DNA from: Pseudomonas sp. IB20
GTDB lineage: Bacteria > Pseudomonadota > Gammaproteobacteria > Pseudomonadales > Pseudomonadaceae
NCBI RefSeq assembly: GCF_009707325.1
Contig: NZ_CP046103.1
Span: 496,001-560,000 of the forward strand
DNA length: 64,000 nt
Direction of reading: 5' to 3'
Shown: positions 16,992-29,370 of the stretch, piece after piece
Layout: every line of letters begins with the position of its first letter
Position numbering within the stretch: the first letter of the stretch is position 1
Notes under the pieces: model-generated
What the model was told of the DNA's origin: nothing
The model's input: the letters and a program-made list of their open reading frames with translations, nothing else
The model's database searches: none
Translations under genes and position numbers: made by a program

Positions 16992-18431
16992 TTAGTAGCC
17001 GGGGCGGGCCTTTAGCTGCTCGGCAGCCGCTTTTGCCAGGTCTGGCGGCAGGAAGTCCTTGTCCGGGTTGTAATCAGCCTTGAGGTAACGCGACAGGTCC
17101 TGCAAATCCCCTGGGTTCAACGTGCCCGCGGCCTGCTTCAAGCGCAGGTTGTCGAGGATGTAGTCGTAGCGGCTGTTGTTGTAGTTGCGCACCGACGAGT
17201 AGAGCTGGCGCTGTGAATCCAGCACGTCGACGATGTTGCGCGTGCCCACCTGATAACCGATCTCCGTGGCTTCCACCGCGCTCTGGTTCGAGATGATTGA
17301 CTGGCGGCGTGCCTGTACCTGTTCCACATCGGTGTTCACCGCGCGGTGCAGGTTGCGGGTGTTTTCCACCACTTGGCGGCGCAGGCCTTCGCGTTGCTGC
17401 TCGCTCTGATCGAGGCGCGAATAGGATTCGCGCACTTGCGAGCTGGTGAGGCCGCCGCTGTAGATCGGGATGTTCAGGCGCAGGCCGATGGTGCGTTGCG
17501 ATACATCACCGCCGTAAGGGATCGGCAGTTGGTTGGGGTTGCTGAAACCCAGCGCGTCGTTGTCACCCTTTTCGTATTGCGCCACGGCGTCGAGGGTCGG
17601 CAAATGGCCAGCCTTGCGCTGGCGCAGGGTTTCTTCGGCGGCGGTGACCGCGTAGTTGCTGGCCAGCAGGTTGAGGTTCTGGCGGCCGGCGGTTTCGACC
17701 CAGGCCTTGGCGTCATTCGGCGCCGGCGGCAGCACCGGCAGCGTGTGCACGATGCCCTGGATGGCGTTGTACTCGCGGTTGGTCAGGGTGATCAGCGCTT
17801 CGAAGGCGTCGTCCACCTGGCGCTGGGCGACGATGCGGTTGGCGCGCGCGGTGTCGTAGCTGGCCTGGGATTGCAGCACGTCGGTCTTGTCCGACAGGCC
17901 CACGTCAAAGCGTTCGTTGGACTGGTCGAGCTGGCGCTTGAAGGCGTTTTCTTCGGCCTTGGTCGAGGCCAGGTTGTCCTGGGCGCGCAGCACGGCGAAG
18001 TAGTTCTCGGCGCTTTGCAGGATCAGGTTCTGTTCGGTAGCCGACAGTTGCAGGGAGGCTTGTTCGTTGACGGCTTCGGCGGCTTGCAGCTGGAACCAGC
18101 GGTCGGCGCGGAACAGCGGCTGGCTCAAGGTCGCACGCCAGGAGTGGGCGTCACGGTTGGCGGTGGCCGCCGGTTGGTTGATCTGGGTGCGCACGTTGTT
18201 GCTGTCGGCGCCGGCCGACAGGTTCGGCAGCAAGCCGGCGCGGGCCTGGGGCACCACTTCTTTTTGCGCGCCATATTGGGCGCGGGCGGCGGCCAGGTCG
18301 GCGTTGTTGTTCACCGCTTCTTGGTAGACGCTGACCAAATCGGTGTTGGCGGACAAGGGCGCTTCAGCTGCCCAGACCATTCCATTGGTCGCACAAGACA
18401 CGGCAAGAGCCAGTGAGAGTTTGCGCAGCAT
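16992..18431 (-). CDS. tolC: TolC family outer membrane channel protein (OpmH-like)
   Basis: 479 aa. Signal peptide over residues 1-21 (MLRKLSLALAVSCATNGMVWAAE). Two homologous outer-membrane-efflux repeats made of long alpha-helical stretches, each with the beta-strand pattern of TolC (ATLSQPLFR near residue 105; IGLRLNIPIYSGGL near 320). Trimers form the outer-membrane exit duct for type I secretion and RND pumps. The tolC/nudF/cpdA/yqiA/parE neighbourhood is the same as in E. coli, favouring true TolC/OpmH over a dedicated efflux channel such as OprM. It lacks a lipobox, unlike OprM. Confidence 0.88.
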   Translation of the reverse strand: MLRKLSLALAVSCATNGMVWAAEAPLSANTDLVSVYQEAVNNNADLAAARAQYGAQKEVVPQARAGLLPNLSAGADSNNVRTQINQPAATANRDAHSWRATLSQPLFRADRWFQLQAAEAVNEQASLQLSATEQNLILQSAENYFAVLRAQDNLASTKAEENAFKRQLDQSNERFDVGLSDKTDVLQSQASYDTARANRIVAQRQVDDAFEALITLTNREYNAIQGIVHTLPVLPPAPNDAKAWVETAGRQNLNLLASNYAVTAAEETLRQRKAGHLPTLDAVAQYEKGDNDALGFSNPNQLPIPYGGDVSQRTIGLRLNIPIYSGGLTSSQVRESYSRLDQSEQQREGLRRQVVENTRNLHRAVNTDVEQVQARRQSIISNQSAVEATEIGYQVGTRNIVDVLDSQRQLYSSVRNYNNSRYDYILDNLRLKQAAGTLNPGDLQDLSRYLKADYNPDKDFLPPDLAKAAAEQLKARPGY

Positions 18432-18630
18432 GAGGCGATCCCTAGTGTGAATATTACGGCGATAATTTAGCGCCCAAGGCTAAGGCTGGCCATTCCTGGC
18501 GTCAAGCATTGTGGCAGTGCCCGAGTGTAGTGGCGCTGACCCGGCGCAACAATCCCGCAATCACGCCATTCATCACGCTGAATGCACCGCTATTGGCAAT
18601 TTGCCCACGCCATGGTCTAGACTGGCCGCG
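18432..18630. other. Divergent tolC/thiC intergenic region
   Basis: No open frame or RNA gene is visible in this 199-base gap. It must hold the tolC promoter on the minus strand and the thiC promoter on the plus strand. TTGGCA at 18593-18598 followed 17 bases later by TCTAGA at 18616-18621 is a possible thiC promoter that would start RNA near the riboswitch 5' end, but the match is weak. Confidence 0.35.
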
Positions 18631-20786
<2,156 letters not shown>

Positions 20787-20793
20787 CACCCAC

Positions 20794-20900
20794 GATCGTT
20801 CCCACGCTCTGCGTGGGAATGCATCCAGTGACGCTCCGCGTCACAAAGGCGGACGCAGAGCGTCCATAGCGGCATTCCCACGCAGAGCGTGGGAACGATC
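20794..20900. repeat. Composite palindromic element (class B)
   Basis: Outer arms GATCGTTCCCACGCTCTGCG at 20794 and its reverse complement ending at 20900. Each arm is itself a hairpin (TTCCCACGC-TCT-GCGTGGGAA). Between them are two smaller palindromes, TGACGCTCCGCGTCA and GGACGCAGAGCGTCC. The whole element can fold as four hairpins or one long stem. Similar copies lie at 32572 and 35614. It occupies most of the thiC-cytX gap. Confidence 0.85.
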
Positions 20901-20922
20901 ATGCCCCTCAGAGATAACACCC

Positions 20923-22212
20923 TTGAGCATTCAACCGAGTACCTACTCTCCTGATATAGCGGTGCCGAGCGACAAACGCGTGTTCGGCGCCCGCGACCTG
21001 TTTTCCCTGTGGTTTTCCCTCGGCATCGGCCTGATGGTCCTGCAAACCGGCGCCTTGCTTGCACCGGGCCTGGGCTTGTCCGGTTCGTTGCTGGCGATTT
21101 TCCTCGGCACCCTGGTCGGTGTGCTGTTGCTGGCCGCCGTCGGCGTGATTGGCAGCGACACCGGCCTGTCGGCCATGGCCGCGCTCAAGCTTAGCCTCGG
21201 TGCCAAGGGCGCCAGCCTGCCGGCGCTGCTGAACTTGCTGCAACTGATCGGTTGGGGCTCGTTCGAAATCATCGTGATGCGCGATGCCGCCAGCGTGTTG
21301 GGCACACGAGCCTTCAGCGAAGGCAGCCTATTGGCCAGCCCTTTACTGTGGACGCTGTTTTTCGGCGGCTTGGCGACGCTGCTCGCCGTCAGTGGCCCGC
21401 TGACGTTTGTGCGCCAGATCCTGCGCAAATGGGGCATATGGCTGTTGCTGGCCGCCTGCCTGTGGCTGACCTGGAACCTGTTCGCCAAGGCCGACCTGGC
21501 TGCACTGTGGGCCACGGCCGGTGACGGCTCGATGCCGTTTGCGGTGGGGTTTGATATCGCCATCGCCATGCCGCTGTCGTGGTTGCCGCTGATCGCCGAC
21601 TACTCGCGCTTCGGCAAGCGCGCCAAAAATGTCTTCGGCGGCACCGCCCTTGGCTTCTTTATCGGCAATTTCTGGCTGATGAGCCTGGGCGTGGCTTACA
21701 CGCTGGCGTTTGCGCCAAGTGGCGAGGTGAATGCGTTGTTGCTGGCGCTGGCGGGTGCGGGCCTGGGCATTCCGCTGTTGCTGATCCTGTTGGACGAGTC
21801 GGAAAATGCCTTTGCCGATATTCACTCGGCGGCGGTGTCCAGCGGGATTTTGCTGCGTTGGAAGGTCGAGCACCTGGCGCTGGCCATCGGTGTGATTTGC
21901 ACCCTGATCGCCTGCTTTGCACCGTTGGCGCAGTACCAGAACTTCCTCCTGCTGATTGGCTCAGTGTTTGCGCCGTTGTTCGGCGTGGTGCTGGTGGATC
22001 ACTTTATCCTGCGCCGCCGTGGCCAGAGCGCGGTCGCCCACCTGCAAAGGCCAGCGCTGGTGGCCTGGCTGGGCGGCATCGCTACGTATCACGTGCTGGC
22101 AAACCTGTATCCGGACATCGGCGCAACCCTGCCGGCGCTGGTGCTGGCAGGGCTGTTGCAACTGATCTTGGGCCGGGCCTTCAGTGGCGCGCGGGCGCCA
22201 GTTCAGGCTTGA
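20923..22212 (+). CDS. cytX: Putative hydroxymethylpyrimidine transporter CytX (NCS1 family)
   Basis: 429 aa from a TTG at 20923, the best in-frame start after the palindromic element; the ATG at 20901 is in another frame and no strong ribosome site is visible. About twelve transmembrane helices; the N-terminal RDLFSLWFSLGIGLMVLQTGA and LIADYSRFGK match the NCS1 nucleobase-cation symporters of the CytX subgroup. These typically import the thiamin pyrimidine HMP and lie beside thi genes, as here. No riboswitch of its own is visible, so TPP control would need read-through from thiC. Its 3' end overlaps the convergent lipoprotein gene by 32 bases. Confidence 0.85.
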   Translation: MSIQPSTYSPDIAVPSDKRVFGARDLFSLWFSLGIGLMVLQTGALLAPGLGLSGSLLAIFLGTLVGVLLLAAVGVIGSDTGLSAMAALKLSLGAKGASLPALLNLLQLIGWGSFEIIVMRDAASVLGTRAFSEGSLLASPLLWTLFFGGLATLLAVSGPLTFVRQILRKWGIWLLLAACLWLTWNLFAKADLAALWATAGDGSMPFAVGFDIAIAMPLSWLPLIADYSRFGKRAKNVFGGTALGFFIGNFWLMSLGVAYTLAFAPSGEVNALLLALAGAGLGIPLLLILLDESENAFADIHSAAVSSGILLRWKVEHLALAIGVICTLIACFAPLAQYQNFLLLIGSVFAPLFGVVLVDHFILRRRGQSAVAHLQRPALVAWLGGIATYHVLANLYPDIGATLPALVLAGLLQLILGRAFSGARAPVQA

Positions 22213-22927
22213 GTACGCCGGTGAGGCGCGCATAGGGGATGGTCATTTCGATCAGCCCCAATGCGTAAGGCGCAATGGTCGACACGTTGTACTTGAGCAC
22301 CACGCCGCTGCTGGTCAGGGCGATGTTCGGGGTTTTCTGGAACGGCCAGTTCTTCACGAACGCCGGGTCACGGTCCATCTGCGAGTTGATCAGCCAGCTG
22401 TTGTGGGCGACTTTGGCGGCGTTCCAGAACGCTTGCTCCTGGCCCGGCAACAGCATGTCGTTCAGGCTTAGCTCTTTGTGCAGCACGCGTGAGTAGTTGA
22501 TGAAACCACGGCCGGGCTGGCCTTGGGCGACACCCGTGTCGAGGTAGCTGGAGACTTCAATGATCACCAGTCCGTCATGCTGCTCACGTACCTTGGCCTG
22601 CAAGTACATGCTGTGGCGGTCGGCAGACTCGCGCAGGAACGTGTCCCGGTAAGCGTTCAGGGTCGGCGGCACGCTGGCGCCGGGGGTGGTTCGGGTCATC
22701 TGCAGCAGGCGTTGTTCCACCAGGCTGTCGAGCTGCGGCTCGCTGGGGAAGTGCACGGTATCAATGTTCACTAACGGGCAGTCGGGGCTGCCGCAGCCAG
22801 GCTTGATCTGCTCAGAGGCATCTTGTTGGGTGTCCAGCGGCTTGAGGTAGCTTGGCTGGAACAGGCTCTGGCAAGCACCCAGGGTCAAGGCAATACAGGC
22901 CATGGAGGCGATTTTTAAAAGCGACAT
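22181..22927 (-). CDS. RsiV-like (DUF3298) lipoprotein
   Basis: 248 aa. Lipoprotein signal peptide with lipobox LGAC (Cys19). C-terminal RsiV/DUF3298-type domain with the family-like end VLKYNVSTIAPYALGLIEMTIPYARL. The protein is probably outer-membrane or periplasmic; the family includes RsiV anti-sigma factors, but this one lacks a cytoplasmic anti-sigma part. Synteny with PA4972. Its last 32 bases are antisense to the end of cytX. Confidence 0.75.
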   Translation of the reverse strand: MSLLKIASMACIALTLGACQSLFQPSYLKPLDTQQDASEQIKPGCGSPDCPLVNIDTVHFPSEPQLDSLVEQRLLQMTRTTPGASVPPTLNAYRDTFLRESADRHSMYLQAKVREQHDGLVIIEVSSYLDTGVAQGQPGRGFINYSRVLHKELSLNDMLLPGQEQAFWNAAKVAHNSWLINSQMDRDPAFVKNWPFQKTPNIALTSSGVVLKYNVSTIAPYALGLIEMTIPYARLTGVLKPELAPARH

Positions 22928-23121
22928 GTGCGTCCTTCGGAAATCGATGGAAAGCGAAAAAGAGTAGCGCTTCGACTGCGAACAAAGCCGTCAGTTCGCC
23001 ACTAAGCTGATTAGAGTGAGTTTGACGCTCGCCGTCTATCTCGGCAACTGCAAAGGGGCTGCACCAACCGGCATGGGCGCGTTAGGATGGCGCCAATTGC
23101 ACGGCCTTAACGAGGAAGAAT

Positions 23122-23739
23122 ATGACGGACATTGCCAAATCGACGCCGAACACCATCGAGATTGTTCAGCGCGACAATGCCTACAAGGGCTTCTACAAGC
23201 TCGATCGCGTGCAGCTGCGCCACGAAAAATTCGATGGCGGCATGAGCCGGGTGATCAATCGCGAAGTCTTCGTTCGTCATGACGCAGTGTGCGTGCTGCC
23301 TTATGATCCGCAGCGCGATGAAGTGGTGCTGATCGAGCAATTCCGTGTCGGCGCTATGGGCCGTACCGACAACCCTTGGTTGATTGAAATGGTCGCTGGC
23401 CTGATCGACAAGGATGAAGAGCCGGAGGAGGTTGCGCACCGCGAAGCCGAGGAGGAAGCTGGGCTGACATTCTCCGCGCTGTGGCCGATCACTAAATATT
23501 TCCCGTCGCCCGGTGGCAGTACTGAATTCGTGCACTTGTACCTGGGCCGCTGCGACAGCGCCGGGGCGGGTGGCGTCCATGGACTGGAAGAAGAGGCAGA
23601 AGATATCCGCGTCACCACCTGGGCGTTCGAAGATGCCCTGCAGGCGGTGCGTGACGGCAAAATTTCCAACGCAGCCAGCATTATCGCCCTGCAATGGCTT
23701 GCGCTTAATCGCGCGGAAGTGAGGGGGTTATGGCAGTAA
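23122..23739 (+). CDS. nudF: ADP-ribose pyrophosphatase NudF (Nudix)
   Basis: 205 aa. Nudix box starting GLIDKDEEPEEVAHREAEEE near residues 94-113 fits G-x5-E-x7-REUxEE-x-GU exactly. The N-terminal region (ENREVFVRHDAV-type strand) matches the ADP-ribose hydrolase subgroup. It hydrolyses ADP-ribose to AMP and ribose-5-phosphate. First gene of the conserved nudF-DUF1249-cpdA-yqiA-parE run also seen in E. coli; the next gene starts ten bases before its stop. GAGGAAG precedes the ATG. Confidence 0.93.
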   Translation: MTDIAKSTPNTIEIVQRDNAYKGFYKLDRVQLRHEKFDGGMSRVINREVFVRHDAVCVLPYDPQRDEVVLIEQFRVGAMGRTDNPWLIEMVAGLIDKDEEPEEVAHREAEEEAGLTFSALWPITKYFPSPGGSTEFVHLYLGRCDSAGAGGVHGLEEEAEDIRVTTWAFEDALQAVRDGKISNAASIIALQWLALNRAEVRGLWQ

Positions 23740-24179
23740 AGGCACGGGAACGTTATCGAGTCGACCTGATCGGGTTGCAAGCCGCCTGCGAGGCCAACTA
23801 TGCGCGGCTGATGCGCTTGCTCCCCGACATGCGCCACACGCCCGAGGCGCGGCGCATTGCGGTGACCCACGGCGACCAGATGCTCGGCGTGCTGAACTTG
23901 GAGGTCATCGTCAACTGCCCGTACACCACCACCTTGCGCGTGCGCCAGGAGCACAGTCTACCGTGGCTGCCGGTGCCGCAACTGGAAGTGCAGGTTTACC
24001 ACGATGCGCGCATGGCCGAAGTGATCAGCGCCGAACATGCGCGACGCTTTCGCAGCATCTATCCTTACCCGAACGTGTTCATGCACCAGCCCGATGAGAA
24101 AGCACAGCTCAATGTGTTCCTCGGTGAATGGTTGAGCCACTGCCTGGCCTTAGGTCATGAGTTCGAAGTCGTGCGGTAG
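23730..24179 (+). CDS. DUF1249 family protein (YqiB-like)
   Basis: 149 aa, the family size. Starts inside the end of nudF (10-base overlap), so expression is coupled. The core LEVIVNCPYTTTLRVRQ and the pattern EVQVYHDARMAEVI near residues 52-95 are the conserved DUF1249 strands. Cytoplasmic, function unknown; in both E. coli (yqiB) and Pseudomonas (PA4970) it lies between nudF and cpdA, suggesting a link to nucleotide signalling or hydrolysis, which is inference. Confidence 0.85.
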   Translation: MAVKARERYRVDLIGLQAACEANYARLMRLLPDMRHTPEARRIAVTHGDQMLGVLNLEVIVNCPYTTTLRVRQEHSLPWLPVPQLEVQVYHDARMAEVISAEHARRFRSIYPYPNVFMHQPDEKAQLNVFLGEWLSHCLALGHEFEVVR

Positions 24180-24278
24180 ATGTGAACTGCATCTGCTTCC
24201 TTGGGTTTCCTCTTTGTGTCCTGCCCCAGCATAATCGCGCCAAACGTCCATTTCCTGTGATTGTCTTGGGAGAGCGCC

Positions 24279-25094
24279 TTGTCCCGCGTATCCACCGTGA
24301 ACCCTGATGCGCCGGCGCTGCTGGTGCAATTGTCCGACAGCCACCTGTTTGCCGAGGCCGATGGCACGCTGCTGGGTATGAACACCCGCGAAAGCCTGCA
24401 GCGGGTGATCGAGTTGGTGCGCGAGCAGCAGCCGCACATCGATTTAGTGCTGGCCACGGGGGACTTGTCCCAGGACGGCACGCTTGAGTCCTATCAACAG
24501 TTTCGCGACCTGACCCGGCAGATCGACGCCCCGGCGCGCTGGATCCCCGGTAACCACGATGAGCCGCAGATCATGGCGCATGCCGCTGTGCACAGTGATC
24601 TGCTGGAGCCGGTGGTCGACATCGGTAACTGGCGCGTCACCCTGCTCGACTCCGCCGTGCCCGGCTCGGTGCCGGGCTACCTGCAAGACCAGCAACTGCA
24701 ATTGCTTGCCCAAGCCTTGAGCGAAGCGCCGGGCCAGCACCATCTGGTGTGCTTTCACCATCACCCAGTGCCCATCGGGTCTGCGTGGATGGAGCCGATC
24801 GGGCTGCGTAACCCCGAGGCCTTGTTTGCCGTGCTCGACCGCTTCCCGCAGGTCAAGGCCGTGCTCTGGGGCCATGTGCACCAGGAGATCGACCGCGACC
24901 GCAACGGCGTGCGCCTGCTGGCGTCGCCGTCTACCTGTATCCAGTTCGCGCCGGGCAGCGAGGATTTCAAGGTCAGCGAGCAAGCGCCGGGTTACCGGTG
25001 GCTGCGCCTGCATGCCGACGGACGGTTAGAGACCGGGGTAGAGCGGGTCAAAGGCTTTGCGTTCACCATCGATTACGGCAGCAACGGCTATTAA
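24279..25094 (+). CDS. cpdA: 3',5'-cyclic-AMP phosphodiesterase CpdA
   Basis: 271 aa from a TTG at 24279, chosen because GGGAGAG lies just upstream and the length then matches family members. Class III metallophosphoesterase motifs are all present in order: QLSDSHLF, ATGDLSQDG, PGNHDEP, CFHHHP and GHVHQE. The dinuclear-metal enzyme degrades cAMP and so tunes Vfr/CRP signalling. Member of the nudF-parE conserved run; a REP element follows. Confidence 0.92.
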   Translation: MSRVSTVNPDAPALLVQLSDSHLFAEADGTLLGMNTRESLQRVIELVREQQPHIDLVLATGDLSQDGTLESYQQFRDLTRQIDAPARWIPGNHDEPQIMAHAAVHSDLLEPVVDIGNWRVTLLDSAVPGSVPGYLQDQQLQLLAQALSEAPGQHHLVCFHHHPVPIGSAWMEPIGLRNPEALFAVLDRFPQVKAVLWGHVHQEIDRDRNGVRLLASPSTCIQFAPGSEDFKVSEQAPGYRWLRLHADGRLETGVERVKGFAFTIDYGSNGY

Positions 25095-25116
25095 ACGCTG
25101 CAAACACAGATCAAAA

Positions 25117-25195
25117 TGTGGGAGCTGGCTTGCCTGCGATCGTATGGCCAATGTGTGACTGATACACCGCCATCGCAGGCAAGCCAGCTCCCACA
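25117..25195. repeat. REP-like inverted pair (class A)
   Basis: TGTGGGAGCTGGCTTGCCTG at 25117 and the perfect reverse-complement arm ending GCCAGCTCCCACA at 25195 are separated by about 30 bases. The element lies between cpdA and the yqiA-type gene, splitting the conserved run. Confidence 0.82.
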
Positions 25196-25288
25196 GTGGA
25201 TCTTCTGTGTCCTTTAGATAGAGGGCCTCACACACCCCTGCGATCCCTGTAAACTGCGCCTCTTTGGCTGACGCACGGAGAGCCCGGC

Positions 25289-25897
25289 ATGTCTGCTTCG
25301 ATCTTGTATATCCACGGTTTCAACAGCGCGCCTGCGTCCAACAAGGCCAGCCAGTTGAGCACCGTGATGGACAGCCTCGGCCTGGCCGACCAATTACGCG
25401 TGCCGGCCCTGCATCACCATCCGCGTCAGGCGATTCCTCAATTGGAGGAAGCCATTGAGCAACTGGGGCGGCCACTGCTGGTAGGTAGCTCACTCGGCGG
25501 CTACTATGCAACCCATCTTGCCGAACGCCATGGCCTCAAGGCGCTGCTGGTCAACCCGGCGGTCAGCCCGCATCGGATGTTTGACGGTTACCTGGGCACC
25601 CAGAAGAACCTCTACACCGATGAAACCTGGGAACTGACCCACGACCACGTCGAGGCCCTGGCCGAACTGGAAGTGCCGGCTCCGCAGGACGCCTCGCGTT
25701 ACCAGGTATGGTTGCAAACCGGGGATGAAACCCTGGACTATCGCCTCGCCCAGCAGTATTACCGGGCCTGTGCTTTACGCATCCAGGCCGGTGGCGACCA
25801 CGGTTACCAGGGCTTTGCCCAGCAAATACCGGCCATGTTGAGCTTTGCCGGCATTGGCGCAGATCAGTATCAATCCTTCGATTTTTCTTCACTGTAA
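25289..25897 (+). CDS. yqiA: YqiA/YcfP family alpha/beta-fold esterase
   Basis: 202 aa. Small alpha/beta hydrolase: SILYIHGFNSAP near residues 4-15 carries the HGF oxyanion segment, GSSLGGYYA near 70-78 the nucleophile Ser, and GGDHGY near 169-174 the catalytic His. In E. coli YqiA acts on acyl-CoA-type and short esters; the physiological substrate is unknown. Located immediately before parE, as in E. coli. Confidence 0.88.
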   Translation: MSASILYIHGFNSAPASNKASQLSTVMDSLGLADQLRVPALHHHPRQAIPQLEEAIEQLGRPLLVGSSLGGYYATHLAERHGLKALLVNPAVSPHRMFDGYLGTQKNLYTDETWELTHDHVEALAELEVPAPQDASRYQVWLQTGDETLDYRLAQQYYRACALRIQAGGDHGYQGFAQQIPAMLSFAGIGADQYQSFDFSSL

Positions 25898-25918
25898 GAA
25901 TCGCAGGTTACTTTTTAA

Positions 25919-27846
<1,928 letters not shown>

Positions 27847-27847
<1 letters not shown>

Positions 27848-28842
27848 TGCGCACAGGTTTCGCCCTGGCGATCCTGATGTTGAGCGGGTTGGCGGCCACC
27901 GAGGTGGTTGCCGCGCCCGTGGCAGAACTCAAACTCGTGTCCGAGCACCCGGTGGACGGCATGCGCGGCGGTAACCTCTCGGGCCTGGCCTTGTGTGGCA
28001 AGGACCTGTGGACGGTTTCCGACCGCGATGACGACCAGATCTACCGCCTTGATATCAGCGCGCCGACCTGGCAAGCCGAAACGGTGAAGATCGACGTGCC
28101 GCCGGTGCCCGAGTCCGGCTTGCCCTGGGGTTTGCGTTCGCGCACCAAGGCTGCTTCGTTTATTCGCGGTGGCGACCTGGATTTTGAAGGCATCACCTGT
28201 GATGCCGTCGGCAACCGTTACATCGTCAGCGAAGCCCACGCGGCCGTGCTGCAGGTACCGGTGAGTGGTGCGCCTGAGTGGTTGAAAATCGCCCCTGGCA
28301 TGGTGCGTGAAGCCCGTGCCAGCGGCATGTTGCTGCATTTTAATGCGTTGTTTGAAGGCCTGACGGTGAACCCGCAAGGCACTCAGATTTGGTTGGCGGC
28401 AGAGCGTGAGCGGCGTGGCTTGATCTCGATCAAGCGCGGGCAGAGCGTCTGGGATTGTGAGGGCCCCTGTGTGTTGTTGAGCGAGGCCGGCCAGGAAGTG
28501 CAGCCGGCGCAGTTCACCAACGCCAAGGCAGTGTCCAAGGACTTTGCCGACCTGGCGCTGTTCAACGGCAAGCTGTTTACCCTGGAGCGCAATGCGTTCC
28601 AGATTTGCCGGCGCGATGCGGTCACAGCCAAAGTCGAGCTGTGCTGGTCGTTTGCCGACGAAACCCTGACGCCGAACCGGCGCTATCCCCAGCCCTACGG
28701 CCTGGCCGAAGCCCTGGTGGTGGATGCTGACGGTGCGTGGTTGGGCATCGACAATAATTTTGGCCCACGTGCCGATGGTGAAAAACGGCCTGTGGTCTAT
28801 CGTTTCGCCGCCCCTGCCGGTGGCTGGAGCGCCCAGCCATGA
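27847..28842 (+). CDS. Esterase-like activity of phytase family protein
   Basis: 331 aa. Signal peptide over about 20 residues (LAILMLSGLAATEVVAAPV), so it is periplasmic or secreted. The body is a beta-propeller-like repeat sequence (SGLALCGKDLWTVSDRDD near residues 42-59, LDFEGITCD, LFEGLTV, LGIDNNFG), matching the phytase/esterase-like domain family. It starts with a one-base overlap to parE and its stop overlaps the next ATG, so it is carried inside the topoisomerase IV operon. Substrate unknown. Synteny with PA4966. Confidence 0.75.
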
Positions 28843-29357
28843 GTGCACAACCGCCCGGCAAGCGTGCCGGACGTGTATTGATGTTTTTGGCATGGGGGGC
28901 CGGACTGTTTTTGGCCACACGTTTTTTTGGGCAATGGGAAGCGCGTCAGGAAAACCCCAATGCCGTGGTGACCTCGGAGCAACACGAGGGTTACATCGAA
29001 GTGAAATTGCTGGGCAACGGCCAAGGGCATTTTGTTGCCAGCGGCCAGATCAACGGGCAGCCGGTGGAGTTTATGCTCGACACCGGCGCGACCGATGTGG
29101 CGGTTCCGGCCGAATTGGCTGACCGCCTCGGACTTAAACGTGGCTTGCCGGTGACCTTGAGCACCGCCAACGGGCGTAGCCAGGGCTACCGTACCCACCT
29201 CGATCGCCTGAAACTGGGCGATATCGTCCTGCAGGACGTCCGCGCACTGGTGGCGCCGGGCTTGGACGGGGAACAGGTGTTGCTGGGCATGAGTGCATTG
29301 AAACAACTTGAATTTACCCAGCGCAGCGGCACATTGCTGCTGCGCCAGACCAAATAA
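28839..29357 (+). CDS. Retropepsin-like aspartic protease, membrane-anchored (TIGR02281 type)
   Basis: 172 aa. One N-terminal membrane helix ([18 protein letters not shown], residues 13-30), then a single retropepsin-like domain in the periplasm: [13 protein letters not shown] near residues 78-90 has the active D-T-G, and [16 protein letters not shown] plus [11 protein letters not shown] are the flap and the second conserved strand. Such one-domain proteases work as dimers. Overlaps the preceding gene by four bases and ends 13 bases before parC. Substrates unknown. Synteny with PA4965. Confidence 0.82.
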   Translation: MSAQPPGKRAGRVLMFLAWGAGLFLATRFFGQWEARQENPNAVVTSEQHEGYIEVKLLGNGQGHFVASGQINGQPVEFMLDTGATDVAVPAELADRLGLKRGLPVTLSTANGRSQGYRTHLDRLKLGDIVLQDVRALVAPGLDGEQVLLGMSALKQLEFTQRSGTLLLRQTK

Positions 29358-29370
29358 TGATGAGGCCCGC

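Noticed and set aside
20794..20900. Repeated palindromes as a CRISPR array
   Set aside because: Units are inverted, not direct, with no regular spacers and no cas genes.
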